In this document: positions 41,170-48,610 of the stretch, in pieces
Position numbering within the stretch: the stretch's first letter is position 1
Layout of the letters: each line of letters starts with the position of its first letter
DNA from: Monarcha castaneiventris obscurior
Lineage: Eukaryota > Chordata > Aves > Passeriformes > Monarchidae
Assembly (NCBI GenBank): GCA_026261815.1
Contig: JAMPIT010000437.1
Coordinates: 5,592,001-5,656,000 of the forward strand
Reading direction: 5' to 3'
Length of the DNA stretch: 64,000 nucleotides
The notes under the pieces: model-generated
Told to the model about the DNA's origin: nothing
What the model saw: the letters and a program-made list of their open reading frames with translations, nothing else
Databases searched by the model: none
Made by a program: the position numbers and the translations under genes

Positions 41170-41591
41170 TGTTAAAAGTGTTTTGGCTTCAGTTGTTAGA
41201 AGTGTTTTGGTCTTTAATCACAGTTTAAATAAATTAATGGGAGAATGTAAGGTTAAGGGGTGGAGAGTTGGGAATGTTTTAGAAACTGTTCTGTTAACTG
41301 ATGGTTCGGGTTGAGTGTTTGGATGTGTAGTTTATTTGGGCACGTGCGAGTCGTTCGGAAGTGGGAGGCTCCTGGGGAGGGGCTGAGATGGACGTCACTG
41401 CCCCCTGAAACGCACGACATCATCCTTAGCTCACAGCGAGAAGGCATTGATTGGACAAAGAGGACAACAACAGAATCATCCCCTGGATAAATGATGGACC
41501 AGGAATGAACAACAGAACGAGCCGATCACCTCAAACATGCAAACGAAGGATTGAAAGTGACCTGAGCAATCGTGAGCCGAGCCAGAGACTC

Positions 41592-41597
41592 TATAAA
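41592..41597 (+). promoter_or_regulatory. TATA box of the 5' LTR
   Basis: TATAAA in the context ctcTATAAAcagg, placed about 420 bp into the LTR and 147 bp before the polyadenylation signal, as expected for a retroviral U3/R junction. It is conserved in the 3' LTR at 49033-49038. Confidence 0.85.
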
Positions 41598-41738
41598 CAG
41601 GACTGGTGCCCCGGGTTCTCCTGAGGTGACGCTCACTGAGGGAGCGCCCAGCATTGTGCCCACGCTGCTTGGATTGCTCTGCCTTGCTGTTTGTGGTGTC
41701 TGGGCTATTCCCTATACCCTGTCCCCAGTTGCTGTTGC

Positions 41739-41744
41739 AATAAA
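41739..41744 (+). terminator. Polyadenylation signal of the 5' LTR
   Basis: AATAAA within gttgcAATAAAcatt, about 45 bp before the LTR end, and conserved in the 3' LTR at 49183-49188. In a provirus the 3' copy would be the one used. Confidence 0.85.
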
Positions 41745-41793
41745 CATTCAAAAACATAATTGGCCATGGTAAGAGACTGTTTGTAGCAATTTT

Positions 41794-41811
41794 TGGGGTC
41801 TTGTCCGGGAG
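41794..41811 (+). other. Primer-binding site, tRNA-Pro-like
   Basis: TGGGGTCTTGTCCGGGAG starts five bases after the 5' LTR. It matches the 18-base complement of the vertebrate tRNA-Pro 3' end at about 15 of 18 positions, with the CCGGGA core intact. Proline primers are typical of gammaretroviruses and many class I ERVs. Confidence 0.8.
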
Positions 41812-42406
41812 AGCCATGCCCAGAAGTGGTCTCGCAGAAGGATGGCCAGAGGGAGGATGCGTCCAGCCGATTTCGGCTGCCTTGGTTCAGATTTCTTCAA
41901 GACCGTGGAGGGTTATGCTGGCTAGTACCCAGGAAGTAACTGAGGACCCGGCAACGCAGACCCTGAGAAGAAGGCCCCTCTGTGAGAGAGCGGGACTCAC
42001 AAAGAGGGTAAGGGACTGCGAGAGGGGTGCGGTAAAAGGAGTGCGAGCGTCTGTTGAGTGAGTGAGACGGGGGCCAGCAGCCGGACTCCCGAAGCGAGTG
42101 TGGACCCCTGAGTATTGCAGTTCCAGTTTCCCGTGAGCCACTGTCTGGGAGATGGCCCTGGGTCCATTAGGGACATACAGGACGGTTAGACCTGCCATTT
42201 AGGATCTTTAGAATTTGTACCACAATGATTAGTTTGCAAGGGAAAGGTTAACGGTGGGTAGGGAAACAAGCTCTGCTAGAGCCCCTGGGACAGAAAGAGA
42301 TAAGAGGAATAAAGAGCAGACTACTCATAAAGCATAAGGTGTGTGTGAATACAAGAGGGTCGAGTGAGGTTGTGAGGTGAAACTGAGATTCCTCAAACTA
42401 CTCAAT
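41812..42406 (+). other. ERV leader with candidate splice donor
   Basis: A relatively GC- and purine-rich leader of about 0.6 kb between the primer-binding site and the first intact frame. AAAGAG|GTAAGG at 42002-42012 is a good match to a 5' splice site (GT at 42008-42009) and could serve subgenomic transcripts. An 86-codon frame runs through 41801-42061 but has no recognisable domain and overlaps the primer-binding site, so I do not call it a gene. RNA packaging signals cannot be identified by eye. Confidence 0.55.
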
Positions 42407-42772
42407 ATGGAGGAAATTCATTGTACAGAATGTAAAAGGTGCAAGGTGTGGGTGTTGTTTAAGTGTGCGGCTTGTGGAGAAAGATGCTATTGTGCTGCCC
42501 ACAGGAGAGAAAATTGGTGTCAGAATTGCAGGAACTCAGAGGCAAGAAGGAGAATTGCTGAGTTGAAGAGTGGTATGCTGAGATGGTGGGATTGGAAAAT
42601 GTTAATAGAAGAACTAATGGATGTTGAGATAGTGGCAGTCGTATGTGGCAGGATGCATTTAATTCTGGAAATCTGGAGTGCGAGAGAGGAAAATTGGCTG
42701 AGTGCAATAGTTAAGTGTGAAAGAAGATATAAAGAAACAAAAAGAGAGAGACGAAGAATGAGTAAAGAATGA
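42407..42772 (+). CDS. Small cysteine-rich, zinc-finger-like ERV protein (unknown function)
   Basis: A complete 121-codon frame, ATG at 42407 to TGA at 42770-42772. The same frame is open ten codons further upstream, but only from a GTG. Residues 6-41 carry a dense cysteine pattern: C-x2-C-x2-C-x7-C-x2-C-x3-C-x-C-x2-H-x5-C-x2-C. That is enough ligands for two zinc ions in a cross-brace or treble-clef style fold, resembling RING, B-box or MYND-type arrangements without matching one exactly. Residues about 42-105 look helical and Trp/Leu/Glu-rich. The last 16 residues are strongly basic (RRYKETKRERRR), a plausible nuclear or RNA-binding tail. It sits where gag should begin, between leader and pol, and is the only complete start-to-stop frame in the element with recognisable design. 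A role as an accessory or regulatory protein is inference. Chance openness cannot be excluded. I do not recognise the family. Confidence 0.5.
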   Translation: MEEIHCTECKRCKVWVLFKCAACGERCYCAAHRRENWCQNCRNSEARRRIAELKSGMLRWWDWKMLIEELMDVEIVAVVCGRMHLILEIWSAREENWLSAIVKCERRYKETKRERRRMSKE

Positions 42773-43795
42773 TTAAAAAAATAAAATGCTAAGTTATATG
42801 AGAGCAAATGTCCTGAAGAGAAAGAGTTATTTTTAAAATGTTCTTCAAGAAAAGCTGTTTGTCCTATTTTCAAACTAATTTGTTATTTTTGTGAATTTCA
42901 GTAGGGGATTTCTTTACGATTCAGTTTCTTTTCTTGTTACGTGGATTTTAACTCCCCTCAGGGAATTCTGGTGGGGATGGCTTTGTGCTGTGTTGTTGTT
43001 TCTTTTGTTGTTTTAGCTATTTAAAATCTAGTAAGTTTTAAGTCTAATAGCAGACATATGTTTTATTCTCGTGTCTCAGTAAAAACGACTCACCTGTAGT
43101 CTTATTGCTTATTTGTCATTGATTCTTAATTTCCCTTGGAAAATCTGGTGAGAATGCCACTTTAGTTTCTTGCTCTCCTCGTAAGGATCTGATGGAAACG
43201 CCATTCTGGGGGGGTTTTGGTACTCCTCTGGGCAACAGCACCGCTTTTGGGCATTACTTTGTTTATTTGTTGTTTGGCTGTTCTTTTCCCCTTTCGATGG
43301 TCTTAGACAGCTTAGGAGTTTATGTTGTAGGGCTAGAATTTAAGTTCTTAGACGAGTGGCCATTTTGTTACTTGTTTTAGGAGATCTTGATGGGAAGTGA
43401 CCCGTTAGTGAGGAGGCGTCATCCAGACACAAAGGCGAAGCTATGATAATCCCCAGTTACGTAGCTGAGGGAGGTGAGCCGGAAGCGGAACGGAGTGGGA
43501 GGGGATACCATTTTCCCACAGTTTCATATTTTCCCACAACGCCATTGTGGTTCCTACAATCTTCCACTATCATCAGTTTTCCCACGATCCCCTTGAACTA
43601 ATTCCCAGGCTCTAACCTTGCTTCCCCCTTATTTGTGATTTAACTCCTATTCTCTTTTTATGTAAACCTCCGAGATTGCGTTGGTTTATACCTTGAATCT
43701 CTTTCGTCTCATACATTTTGTAGTTGCATTGTATGGTTTGTTATTTTACTATGATTGCAGTTGTTATTCGGAACATGGTTTGTAGCCGAAAATCG
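42773..43795 (+). other. Unassigned ERV-internal region where gag, protease and RT palm would be expected
   Basis: About 1.0 kb with no long open frame and no gag or protease motif that I can see (no major homology region, no CCHC knuckle, no DTG/DSG active site). It contains a T-rich tract ending in AG near 43000-43016 (acceptor-like), four degenerate copies of a word around 'ATCTGGTGagaatgcc' (near 42965, 43144, 43186, 43382) and three copies of TTTTCCCAC (43511, 43529, 43577). It may be a family-specific leader, a recombinant insertion, or sequence decayed past recognition. Confidence 0.5.
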
Positions 43796-45423
43796 AGTTT
43801 TTAATAATAGTGAAAATTGGTGAAGGATATAAAAATTTGAGCACAGATAGAATCCCAGGTATCCTATCCCTTCCTCCACCAAAAACAAAAATGGACATTA
43901 GGAAGATTTTAGGTCTGATTTGGATACTGTAAGTTATGGATAGATGGGTATACAACCTCAGTGAAGTTTTTGTATGAGAAATAGGTAGGAGGGGATCTTC
44001 CAGAATGGGCAGTAGATGATGATAACAAATTTAGGGAACTGAAAGAAAAGTTAGTGAAAGCTCCAGTTTTAAACTTACTTGATTTAGAAAAACCCTTTGA
44101 ACTGTTTACTAACGCAGAAGATGGGATAGCATATGGAGTCATTACCCAAAGGTGGTGTGAAATGAGGAAACCGGTGGCACATTGTGTCAAAAATGTTAGA
44201 TCCAGTGGTCAGAGGGTGGCCCACGTGTTTGAGAGCAGTGGTGGCAACGCTAATGTTAGTCAAAGAGGCTCAGAAATTAACCCTAGGAGGAAGAATGAAA
44301 GTATACACACCCCATGATATTAAAGCAGTTCTGAGCCAAGGGGTCAGCAGATGGCTTACTGATAGTAGGCTGTTAAAGCATGAATTAGTGTTGTTAGATG
44401 CTAAAACAATTGAGCTGACCGCAACCAAGAGCCAAAATCCTGCTCAGTTTTTGTATGGAGAAGCCAGAGATGACTTAGAGCATAAGTGCTTCGATCTGAT
44501 AGAATATCAAACCAGGGTAAGAGAAGACTTATGCAAACAGCCTCTATCAGGAGGAGACATCCTCTTTGTAGATGGGTCCTCACGAATGGTGCAAGGGAAG
44601 CGAGTCTCTGGCTATGCAATCGTAGATGGTGATAAAATGAAAACTCTAGAGAGGGGGAAATTACCTGGAAAGTGGTCAGCCCAGAGTTGTGAAGTTTATG
44701 CATTGAAGAGAGGGTTAGAGTTGTTAAAAGGGAAGAGAGGCACTATTTATACCGATTCAAAGTATGCATATGGGGTGGTACACACATACGGGAAAATTTG
44801 GCAAGAAAGAGGTTTTCTAAATTCAAAGGGAAAGGATCCGAGGCATGAGGGCATAGTGAGAGAAATTCTAGAGGCGGTGAAGGGTCCTGAGGAAATTGCA
44901 ATAGTACATATCAGAGGGCACCAGAAAGGGACATCTAAAGAAATAATGGGGAATAATCTAGCAGATAAGGAAGCAAAAGAAGCAGCATTGGAAGATAAAG
45001 AAATAAAGATAATGGTAGTGAACCATAAAAAGCAGCAGGAAGCAGATGAGGAGGTGCTGAAATTTACTGAACAGGAGGAAGAAACATTCAAGGAAAATGG
45101 TGCTATAAAGGATGAAAAAGGGAACTGGAGAATGGAAGATGGGAGGCAGGTAGTAAATAAGGCTCTAGCCAGGAAAATCTTAGAAGAAATGCATACTTCT
45201 ACCCACTGGGGAACGCAGACATTGTGCGATGCTTTCCTCAGGAATTGTATGTGTGTAGGAATCTATGAAATTGCAAAAACAATTACCAGAGGTTGCAAAA
45301 TATGCTTGAAAGTAAACAGAAAAAAATGAGAACCTTCAGGAGGGAGGCAATTGGTGATCAGCCCTTTCCAGAAGGTACAAATCGATTTCACAAAACTCCC
45401 CCGAATTAAAAGATTCAAAGACA
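43796..45423 (+). pseudogene. pol: pol remnant: RT thumb/connection, RNase H, integrase N-terminus
   Basis: Gammaretrovirus-like pol missing its first half. The RT thumb begins near 43796 (frame of 43852: 'DRIPGIL', 'RKILGL') with stops after it. The RT connection follows in another frame (44054 on; 'KPFELF', 'KPVAHCVK'), then a frameshift in the A-run near 44190 leads to a 380-codon open stretch to a TGA at 45327. In that stretch, numbered from 44184, the RNase H catalytic set D130, E170, D191 and D261 is intact, with H246 in the GH motif. The integrase zinc-binding set H337-x3-H341-x29-C371-x2-C374 is also intact. After the TGA the same frame continues to a 'VQIDFT' segment holding the first acidic residue of the integrase core, and then the minisatellite replaces the rest. 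The palm YxDD region, the remainder of the integrase core and its C-terminus are absent, so it cannot work as an intact polymerase or integrase. Confidence 0.93.
44190..45329 (+). pseudogene. pol: Open RNase H-integrase N-terminal segment of pol
   Basis: This is the longest open stretch in the window, and the protein features described for the pol remnant lie in it: RT-connection tail (about residues 1-110), RNase H (about 122-272), a Lys/Glu-rich linker (about 273-325) and the HHCC zinc domain (about 326-378). Its apparent start is only the codon after the frameshift, not a real initiation site. The unbroken RNase H with the complete D-E-D-D set is notable beside the damage on both sides. 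The simplest reading is limited age, not selection. Confidence 0.85.
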
Positions 45424-46040
45424 GGATTTTTCCAGAGTCTGGAATGGATTCGGTAATTCGGAAAACCCGGACTGGACTTTTCCTGGAGTCTGGAATGGAT
45501 TCGGTAATTTGGAAAACCCGGACTGGACTTTTCCTGGAGTCTGGAATGGATTCGGTAATTAGGAAAACCCGGACTGGACTTTTCCTGGAGTCTGGAATGG
45601 ATTCGGTAATTTGGAAAACCCGGACTGGATTTTCCCAGACACTGGAATGGAGTCGGTAATTTGGAAAACCCGGACTGGATTGCTCCTGGACACTGGAATG
45701 GAGTCGGTAATTTGGAAAACCCGGACTGGATTTTCCCAGACACTGGAATGGAGTCGGTAATTTGGAAAACCCGGACTGGATTGCTCCAGGACACTGGAAT
45801 GGAGTCGGTAATTTGGAAAACCCGGACTGGATTTTCCCAGACACTGGAATGGAGTTGGTAATTTGGAAAACCCGGACTGGATTGCTCCTGGACACTGGAA
45901 TGGAGTCGGTAATTTGGAAAACCCGGACTGGATTTTCCCAGACACTGGAATGGAGTCGGTAATTTGGAAAACCTGGACTGGATTTTCCCTGGAGTACGGA
46001 ATGGATTGTGGGGGGAAACCAAGACTGGATTTTTCCTGGA
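45424..46040 (+). repeat. 50/51-bp minisatellite with 101-bp higher-order structure, inside the integrase region
   Basis: Eleven clear units plus one or more degenerate ones. The core word TGGAATGGA recurs with spacings I counted as 51, 51, 51, 50, 51, 50, 51, 50, 51, 50. The first four units share ggagtctggaatggattcgg and repeat every 51 bp, a multiple of three, so a 17-residue unit stays in frame. The next seven carry cactggaatggagtcgg and alternate two spacer types (gattttcccagac and gattgctcctggac), making a 101-bp higher-order unit that shifts frame at each repeat. Array length is expected to vary among individuals. The long minus-strand frames across it (up to 228 codons) are by-products of the repeat and have no start or domain I would trust. 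Confidence 0.95.
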
Positions 46041-46150
46041 GAAAAAATTTTTTTAATGTTCTCTGCTCAGCTCCAAAAAGTAATGCTAAAGGCTGGAAAA
46101 AAAAAGAAAAAGGTTAAAAAAAAAAAGAGGAAAGAAAAAAATATAAAAGA
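46041..46150 (+). repeat. A-rich low-complexity junction after the minisatellite
   Basis: About 110 bases dominated by A runs with G interruptions, between the minisatellite and the env remnant. The sequence that should join pol to env (integrase core and C-terminus) is missing here. No gene content. Confidence 0.75.
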
Positions 46151-46542
46151 GGAAAGTGTATGCATGCATAGAGCATTCTCCTCCAATATTTGTGATCTGG
46201 CAAAGAGAAAGTGAAATAGAGTGTGAGGCGGTATGGGCTGTGGATATAGAATTTCTAGTTAAGACAAAAAGAAATACAGAGAATCGCATTACAGGGGAAA
46301 AGATCGGGTCAATCCCTGCCGGACCCCTGACAGTGTGGTGGCTAATAAGTATCTGCATCTGGATCCAAGAAGCAGAATGGGGTGCATGTGACAAATGCTA
46401 TTATCCCCTATATTCTGGAGAAATTCGGAGTGCTGTAGTAAGGATCCATGTGAGCCCGAACCAGAGTTGCTTGGATTACTCAAATCTTCAAACATGTGAA
46501 GAAGAAGGCACAACCTACTGCTGTATTGGCTTGAAAACCTGA
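46151..46542 (+). pseudogene. env: env remnant, N-terminal surface-subunit part
   Basis: An open stretch of about 128 codons to a TGA at 46540-46542, most likely the start of the envelope surface subunit. Residues about 57-70 form a hydrophobic run ('TVWWLISICIWI') followed by a polar boundary and then cysteines ('GACDKC'), as in a signal peptide and mature N-terminus. Further cysteines follow (SCLDY, QTCEE, YCC). No ATG lies immediately before the hydrophobic run in this frame; env may have started from a spliced message or lost its start. The frame ends at or near the junction with the minus-strand LTR fragment, so its last residues may come from that insert. Confidence 0.6.
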
Positions 46543-47219
46543 CACCCTGTTAGGGTGGTGGTAGCAGTCCAGATGAAGTAGTTCACTTGAAGTGGGGATC
46601 CTATGGAAGGTCTGGTCTCCAGCTGAAGGTCCAGGGTAGCTCTTGTCCTCTGGGAATCCAGTAGACAGGGCTCCCTTAGGCAGTTCCAAGGCCAGGTTAT
46701 ATCCAGGTGGGAATGCTTGGCTCCTCCCTCCTGGGCGGAGCCTCTTACAATAGGCTGAGATAAGTCCATGAGTCATGCAGTGGTTTCTTGATGGCCCATT
46801 GTCTGTTATCAGGGGTGGGGCACAGCAGGAGGTAACAGCTAATTGCCCACAGCTGGTGGTAATACAATAGGATAAGTCCCTGAGTCATGTGATCTCTTGA
46901 TGGCCCATTGTCTGTTATCAGGGGTGGGGCACAGCAGAAGATAACAGCTGATTGCCCACAGCTGGTGGTAATAGAATAGGATAAGTCCCTGAGTCATGTG
47001 ATCTCTTGATGGCCCATTGTTTGTTATCAGGGCTGGGTCATAGCAGGAGATAACAGCTAATTGCCCACAGCTGGTGATAATAGAATAGGATAAGTCCCTG
47101 AGTCATGTGATCTCTTGATGGCCCATTGTCTGTTATCAGGGGTGGGGCACAGCAGGAGATAACAGCTAATTGCCCACAGCTGGTGGTAATAGAATACATC
47201 TATATTGTAACCCAGGACA
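46540..47219 (-). mobile_element. LTR fragment of another ERV family (ERVL-like), inserted in env
   Basis: Read on the minus strand, the segment starts TGTCCTGGGTTAC (ending at 47219 on plus), the usual opening of many bird ERVL/ERVK LTRs. There follow four tandem copies of 109-112 bp, a GC-rich box (CTCCGCCCAGGAGGGAGGAG, about 46721-46740), a TATA-like GGATATAACC (about 46693-46702), and then a CAGACCTTCC...GGGTGTCAGG segment resembling bird ERVL R/U5. No AATAAA is seen and the 3' end of this LTR is unclear, so it may be truncated. I find no target duplication that matches both sides. Env sequence resumes right after it with a CWMC motif, which is what an insertion into env predicts. Confidence 0.65.
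46759..47196 (-). repeat. Four tandem 109-bp units in the presumed U3 of the minus-strand LTR
   Basis: Units start at 46759 (112 bp), 46871, 46980 and 47089 (109 bp each). Units 2-4 are about 95% alike. Each carries TGAGTCA, the AP-1 consensus, at 46769, 46881, 46990 and 47099, and a CAGCTG E-box near its other end. Tandem enhancer duplication in U3 is well known in retroviruses. Here it is inferred from sequence only. Confidence 0.9.
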
Positions 47220-48009
47220 ATAAGTGAAACATTTAATATCACCAACTGTTGGATGTGTGGAGATCCCCAAATGGCTGAAGTATGGCCCTAGGAGGGCACA
47301 GCCCTAAGTCCACAGGAACTTCTAAAATGGGTGAAAACAAGAACCAAGACCTCGGTTAGAAGGAATCTGGAGGAGACCTGGGCCTTGTGATCCAAACCAA
47401 TAGGGGAAGAGTGCATAAGGAGGAAGGGACTGCGATACACCTCCAAGGTTCGGAGATCTCCCCTGCAAACGTTATTGTACAGTTAATGACACCCATGGGA
47501 AATGGATACCAAAGGCTCCAACATTATATTAGGCCAGATCGCAAAGGGCGGGATGCACATGCGTGAAACATCAAAATTTGTATGAGTGCATGACCCGAGA
47601 TCCTAATCCATTTGTTGACACCCACAGATATATAAATTTTGGAGTCAGGTGGGAATTAAGTCTACAGCTTCAAGTTTCTGGGTGGCCCCTGAAGACTTAC
47701 TCTGCTTATGTGGAGAAAGAGCTTATGCCACACTGCCGGGAGACTGGGGAGGAAGTTGCACTTTAGGAGTAATAAGGCCCTCCTTCTTTTTGTTACCTGG
47801 GGATGATAGCCATGACCTGAGCATCCCCCTGTACGATTAAAAGGCGAAAATGAGACCTAGCAGGTGGTTCACAAAAATGGGGAGAAGATGAGTGGCCCCC
47901 AGAGAGGATCGTTCAAACTCATGGTCCAGCTACATGGGCTCAGGATGGGAGTTGGGGATATCGAACCCTGAGCTATATATTAAATCGGATAATCCGACTG
48001 CAGGTAGTC
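47220..48009 (+). pseudogene. env: env remnant, surface subunit, frameshifted
   Basis: Env-like sequence resumes after the LTR insert. A CWMC motif lies near 47250-47261 (CXXC, the disulphide-isomerase-like motif of gamma-type surface subunits), followed by a TAG a few codons on. A second recognisable block lies in another frame near 47660-47840, with 'CGERAYATLPGDW' and 'CTLGV', resembling the C-terminal part of gamma-type surface subunits. That frame stops at 47840. The usual R-x-K-R furin site is not intact in any frame I checked; the likely cleavage area is near 47830-47850. At least two frameshifts and several stops separate the parts. Confidence 0.75.
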
Positions 48010-48555
48010 GTGGAGATAATAACCAACCAAACCACCTTAGCCCTAGATCTAATTACATCACAAGAGATGAGATCAGCCATTTATCAGAACAGACTGGCTT
48101 TAGACTACCTTTTAGCAGAAGAAGGAGGGGTATGTGGCAAATTTAATTCCTCAGAATGCTATGAATGTATAGAAATTGACGACCATGGAGAGGCTATCAA
48201 AAACATAACCAAAAATATAAGGAAACTAGCTCATGTCCCAGTTCAAAGGTGGACCCCTCTGCTAAAAACCAATTGGTGGGAGGGTTGGTTGAATGGTAAA
48301 TGGTGGAAAAAGCTGAGGTTCTTTGGATTGTGTGCACTAACTAGTATCATTTTCCTTCCATGTTTATTGCCTTGCCTCATTCGAATGATTATGAGTATTA
48401 CTAAAAACTCTATGGAAAAATTATCTGAGGAGAAATTAACAATGCTGAAAGCAGATCCACAAAAGGATCCCAAAGAGGAGGAGAACCTCGAGATGGCAGC
48501 TGAAGTGTATAAGAAATATCAAAAGCTGAGAAAGATACATGGTGAAAAAGTGTGA
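48010..48555 (+). pseudogene. env: env remnant, transmembrane subunit (open to its stop)
   Basis: About 181 codons open to TGA at 48553-48555; the first codon is GTG and only marks where the frame opens. Residues 9-41 form a heptad-like Leu/Ile-rich helix (ectodomain core). Then come cysteines C42-x7-C50-x2-C53, where gamma- and alpha-type envelopes usually show CX6CC. A Trp-rich pre-membrane stretch (W81, W89, W90, W93, W98, W99) precedes a membrane segment at about 104-130, then a charged cytoplasmic tail of about 50 residues rich in Lys/Glu. There are NxT/S sites at N6, N46 and N65. The fusion peptide and start are not recognisable in the same frame, so this is a fragment, not a working envelope. 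Confidence 0.85.
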
Positions 48556-48593
48556 TAGCAGCGTTGTTGATGCAGGGAAAACCCCGATCAAAG

Positions 48594-48610
48594 ATTAGAA
48601 GGCAGGGAAT
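48594..48610 (+). other. Degenerate polypurine tract
   Basis: A purine-rich run 'agaaggcagggaa' just before the 3' LTR, interrupted by C and ended by T. Position fits the plus-strand primer site of a retrovirus. The interruptions suggest decay or a weak native tract. Confidence 0.55.

Larger units (their letters stand above)
41170..41788 (+). repeat. 5' LTR of the ERV
   Basis: 619 bp, starting TGTTAAAAGTG and ending TGTTTGTAGCA, aligned end to end with the copy at 48611-49232. My hand alignment gives about 24 substitutions and two small indels, near 4% difference. U3 carries a CACGTG E-box (41341-41346), a GACGTCA half-consensus CRE-like site (41391-41397) and an inverted CCAAT box (ATTGG, 41450-41454). 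The TATA box and polyadenylation signal are listed separately. R and U5 cannot be split exactly without transcript ends. Confidence 0.96.

Noticed and set aside
41801..42061. 86-codon frame at the start of the ERV leader
   Set aside because: Starts inside the tRNA primer-binding site and ends before any known gag start; no gag motif such as a myristoylation start or major homology region.
45336..46022. Minus-strand 228-codon open frame with a repeated 'SSPGFPNY' motif
   Set aside because: It lies entirely across the 50/51-bp minisatellite; the openness follows from the repeat having few stop triplets in that frame. No start context, no domain, and the frame shifts between units.
45351..46117. 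Plus-strand frames repeating 'GMDSVI.KTRTG'-type units
   Set aside because: Translations of the minisatellite in successive frames, staggered by exactly 101 bp. Not a repeat protein, although the first 51-bp units are in frame with the integrase remnant.
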